A program made the position numbers and the translations under genes. From Bacteroidia bacterium (lineage in GTDB: Bacteria; Bacteroidota; Bacteroidia; Flavobacteriales; Flavobacteriaceae), in the NCBI GenBank assembly GCA_030428705.1, contig JAUIDI010000012.1:1-63936 (forward strand): DNA of 63,936 nt, in the 5' to 3' direction. A model generated the notes under the pieces. It had not been told where the DNA came from. It did no database searches and saw only the letters and a list, made by a program, of their open reading frames with translations. Below are positions 62,503 through 63,936 of the stretch, one piece after another (the stretch's first letter is position 1; each line of letters starts with the position of its first letter).

Positions 62503-62812
62503 GATGTACACTATTTATGTCCACTTTCCATGTGCTGAAGATTATATGGATAAGGCCGTTCAACTTGAGATTCAGATGCCCTTTGTGCCTAGAATCGGAG
62601 ATTGCCTCTTTATTGACCCTCAAGATTATAAACATTTAGAGAGAAAGGTAGAGCAAACCGAAGCCTTGAAAAAAAGATACAAGAGATGGATTTATGGCGG
62701 GCAGCAATGTTCTTTTGATGATGCCTCCATTGTTATCGCAGTGGTCTGGAATAACAACGATAGCACTATTCACATTGAATTGGGAGAAAATTTAGATGAG
62801 GAAAGGGATTAA
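62495..62812 (+). CDS. 105-aa hypothetical protein
   Basis: Starts at ATG 62495 (62504 is possible) and overlaps the preceding gene by 8 bp. It is mixed alpha/beta with one short basic region (KKRYKRWIYGG) and an acidic tail. I recognise no family. It converges with the PRTRC ThiF gene, 33 bp away. Confidence 0.55.
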   Translation: MNEMYTIYVHFPCAEDYMDKAVQLEIQMPFVPRIGDCLFIDPQDYKHLERKVEQTEALKKRYKRWIYGGQQCSFDDASIVIAVVWNNNDSTIHIELGENLDEERD

Positions 62813-62845
62813 ATATCCAATGTACAATAGTTCCTTTTTTTAGAT

Positions 62846-63625
62846 TCACACCAAAATCGAGTTGACCCTACCCGATTCCAAATTCACGAATGCCCCATGT
62901 TTCTGAATTTGCTTATGGTACAACAACCGAAACAGACAATCGGCTGCATGGGCGACCAAAACATCATTGATAAACAACGATTGCTCGTTCAGCTTGTCGG
63001 AATAGGCACATCCCCTACCCTGCAAATTGGGCGTATCATGCGCATCCAAATCGGGGAAAAAGTCGATGATGTTTTTGAGTTTGTCCACCATTTCAAAATC
63101 CTCCCGTTCTGTTTTTCGTTCTTCCTCGAACAACGTTCCCAATACGAATTGCCCACTATCCCTGCTATTTCCAATGTCCAACCAATAGAACATGCTTTGA
63201 TAATCCGAACCTTTAAAGGGAAATTCAAGCGATTTTGATAACAGTGTTCTAAATCGGGCATTATCCACACAAGTGATGATGATGTTCGCCCGAATATCCT
63301 CGCCATTAGGCAGTGCATCCATAGGAATACCCTCCCATTGTAGACCAAAGGCAATATTAACCTTATTGACGGCATTGACAACCTTATACTCCCCTACATC
63401 ACTAAGGGCATAGAGTTGTCTGCCTACATTGTTGTTTTCCACCACATCGGAATCATAAGCGATTATGTGCAACCCTGGTTGTCCGATCTGGCGCAAGGCA
63501 AAATCCATCCTTGCCAACCGTGCCAGCATCAATGACCCTGTTCCCCCCACCCCAATCAATGCAATGGTAATTGGATGGGTGGGGTTATAGAAATAATTGG
63601 GCGCAAAGTGTATTCTAGTCTTCAT
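62846..63625 (-). CDS. PRTRC system ThiF family protein
   Basis: ThiF/E1-like nucleotide-binding protein of 259 aa: LIGVGGTGS (23-31) is the nucleotide loop and YDSDVVENNNVGRQ (57-70) carries the conserved Asp and Arg. PRTRC clusters occur on plasmids and integrative conjugative elements; this ThiF family is their signature member. Function is unknown (ubiquitin-like activation has been proposed from the fold). The gene upstream overlaps it by 11 bp. Confidence 0.85.
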   Translation of the reverse strand: MKTRIHFAPNYFYNPTHPITIALIGVGGTGSLMLARLARMDFALRQIGQPGLHIIAYDSDVVENNNVGRQLYALSDVGEYKVVNAVNKVNIAFGLQWEGIPMDALPNGEDIRANIIITCVDNARFRTLLSKSLEFPFKGSDYQSMFYWLDIGNSRDSGQFVLGTLFEEERKTEREDFEMVDKLKNIIDFFPDLDAHDTPNLQGRGCAYSDKLNEQSLFINDVLVAHAADCLFRLLYHKQIQKHGAFVNLESGRVNSILV

Positions 63626-63926
63626 ATAAATCCTTTAAAATCAATTTGTTTTCATTCAATAGCCCATCATCAAACGATGTTTTCCCAAAATTCCGTTTCA
63701 TGACATCGACAATGTTCCCTTTTGCAATGTGGTTGTGATGGGTTGCCGTGAAAACGGAACGAAAAAATTGCTGCTCGACAAACCCCATGATGTCCTCGTA
63801 ATATTCGAAGCCGTCATAATCTGGATAAGCCGGGTAAAGTGACCCACCTTCGCCGGATGAAACTGACCAGGGTAAACGAACTGCCCAGATTTGATCTATC
63901 CGTGGGTTAAACTTAGTTTTTATTTT
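63615..63926 (-). pseudogene. Truncated ORF upstream of ThiF (PRTRC protein B?), no start visible
   Basis: An open stretch of 103 codons ends at a stop inside the ThiF start (11-bp overlap). It encodes coding-like protein (QIWAVRLPWS, FVEQQFFRSVFTAT, ending LKDLYED). It has no ATG, GTG or TTG before the internal ATG about 57 residues from the end, and an in-frame TGA lies at 63927-63929. By position it could be PRTRC protein B, which usually precedes ThiF. Either it is broken or the sequence is unreliable or incomplete at the window end. Confidence 0.45.
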
Positions 63927-63936
63927 TCAATTTTCT

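Overview
The window looks like chromosome from a marine-type Flavobacteriaceae (Bacteroidetes). Supporting this are a SusC/SusD pair, TPR-fused sensor kinase, type IX secretion C-terminal domain, fused ResB-CcsA cytochrome c biogenesis protein, bacillithiol deacetylase BshB1, several Bacteroidetes-restricted families (DUF2520, DUF4290, DUF2911, DUF6340, DUF5107), weak Shine-Dalgarno sites, and promoters of the Bacteroidetes form TTG-N19-TAnnTTTG, clearest before the HU gene. Genus is not determined; a Maribacter/Zobellia/Arenibacter-like relative is a guess.

Layout. 1-16.4 kb: housekeeping and envelope genes (sensor kinase, bshB1, trans-sulfuration enzyme, macroglobulin/plug protein, MATE exporter, metalloprotease lipoprotein, CcsBA, His-rich lipoprotein, DUF2520-KdsC-Maf group, MscS channel). 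16.4-33.7 kb: a nutrient-uptake locus: secreted PIG-L deacetylase, 35-aa membrane microprotein, sodium:solute symporter, LacI regulator, a perfect palindromic operator with promoter and a 15-codon upstream ORF, then SusC, SusD, an FG-GAP/ASPIC-UnbV lipoprotein and a DUF5107-TPR protein. No recognised glycoside hydrolase is present, so the substrate is unknown. 33.7-43 kb: miscellaneous envelope and redox genes, photolyase, M20 amidohydrolase, Fer4/CDGSH protein, lysoplasmalogenase, pirin. 43.1-47.3 kb: adaptor, MacB-type permease and TolC, without an ATPase gene. 47.3-55.6 kb: core block of murA (Asp in place of the fosfomycin-target Cys), DUF4290, DUF493, AAA ATPase, recQ, fmt, HU, yqgE, a class IV aminotransferase and a START-like protein.

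55.7 kb to the end is accessory DNA next to a tRNA-Met gene. A 5' tRNA-Met half with a good promoter lies just before an intact tRNA-Met and its terminator. Beyond it is an AT-rich module with a two-gene Hachiman anti-phage system (HamA nuclease, HamB helicase) and one orphan ORF. It is bracketed by two related 35-bp palindromic sites that resemble tyrosine-recombinase core sites. Next comes a HipB-HipS-HipT-like tripartite toxin-antitoxin operon preceded by four operator-like palindromes at exactly 61-bp spacing. The window ends in PRTRC-system genes (ThiF family plus an upstream ORF with no visible start), typical of plasmids and conjugative elements. No integrase is visible, so the island probably continues to the right.

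The most interesting parts are the Hip operator array with its split kinase, the bracketed Hachiman cassette, the tRNA half sharing a promoter with the intact tRNA, and the operator plus Pro-Pro upstream ORF ahead of susC.
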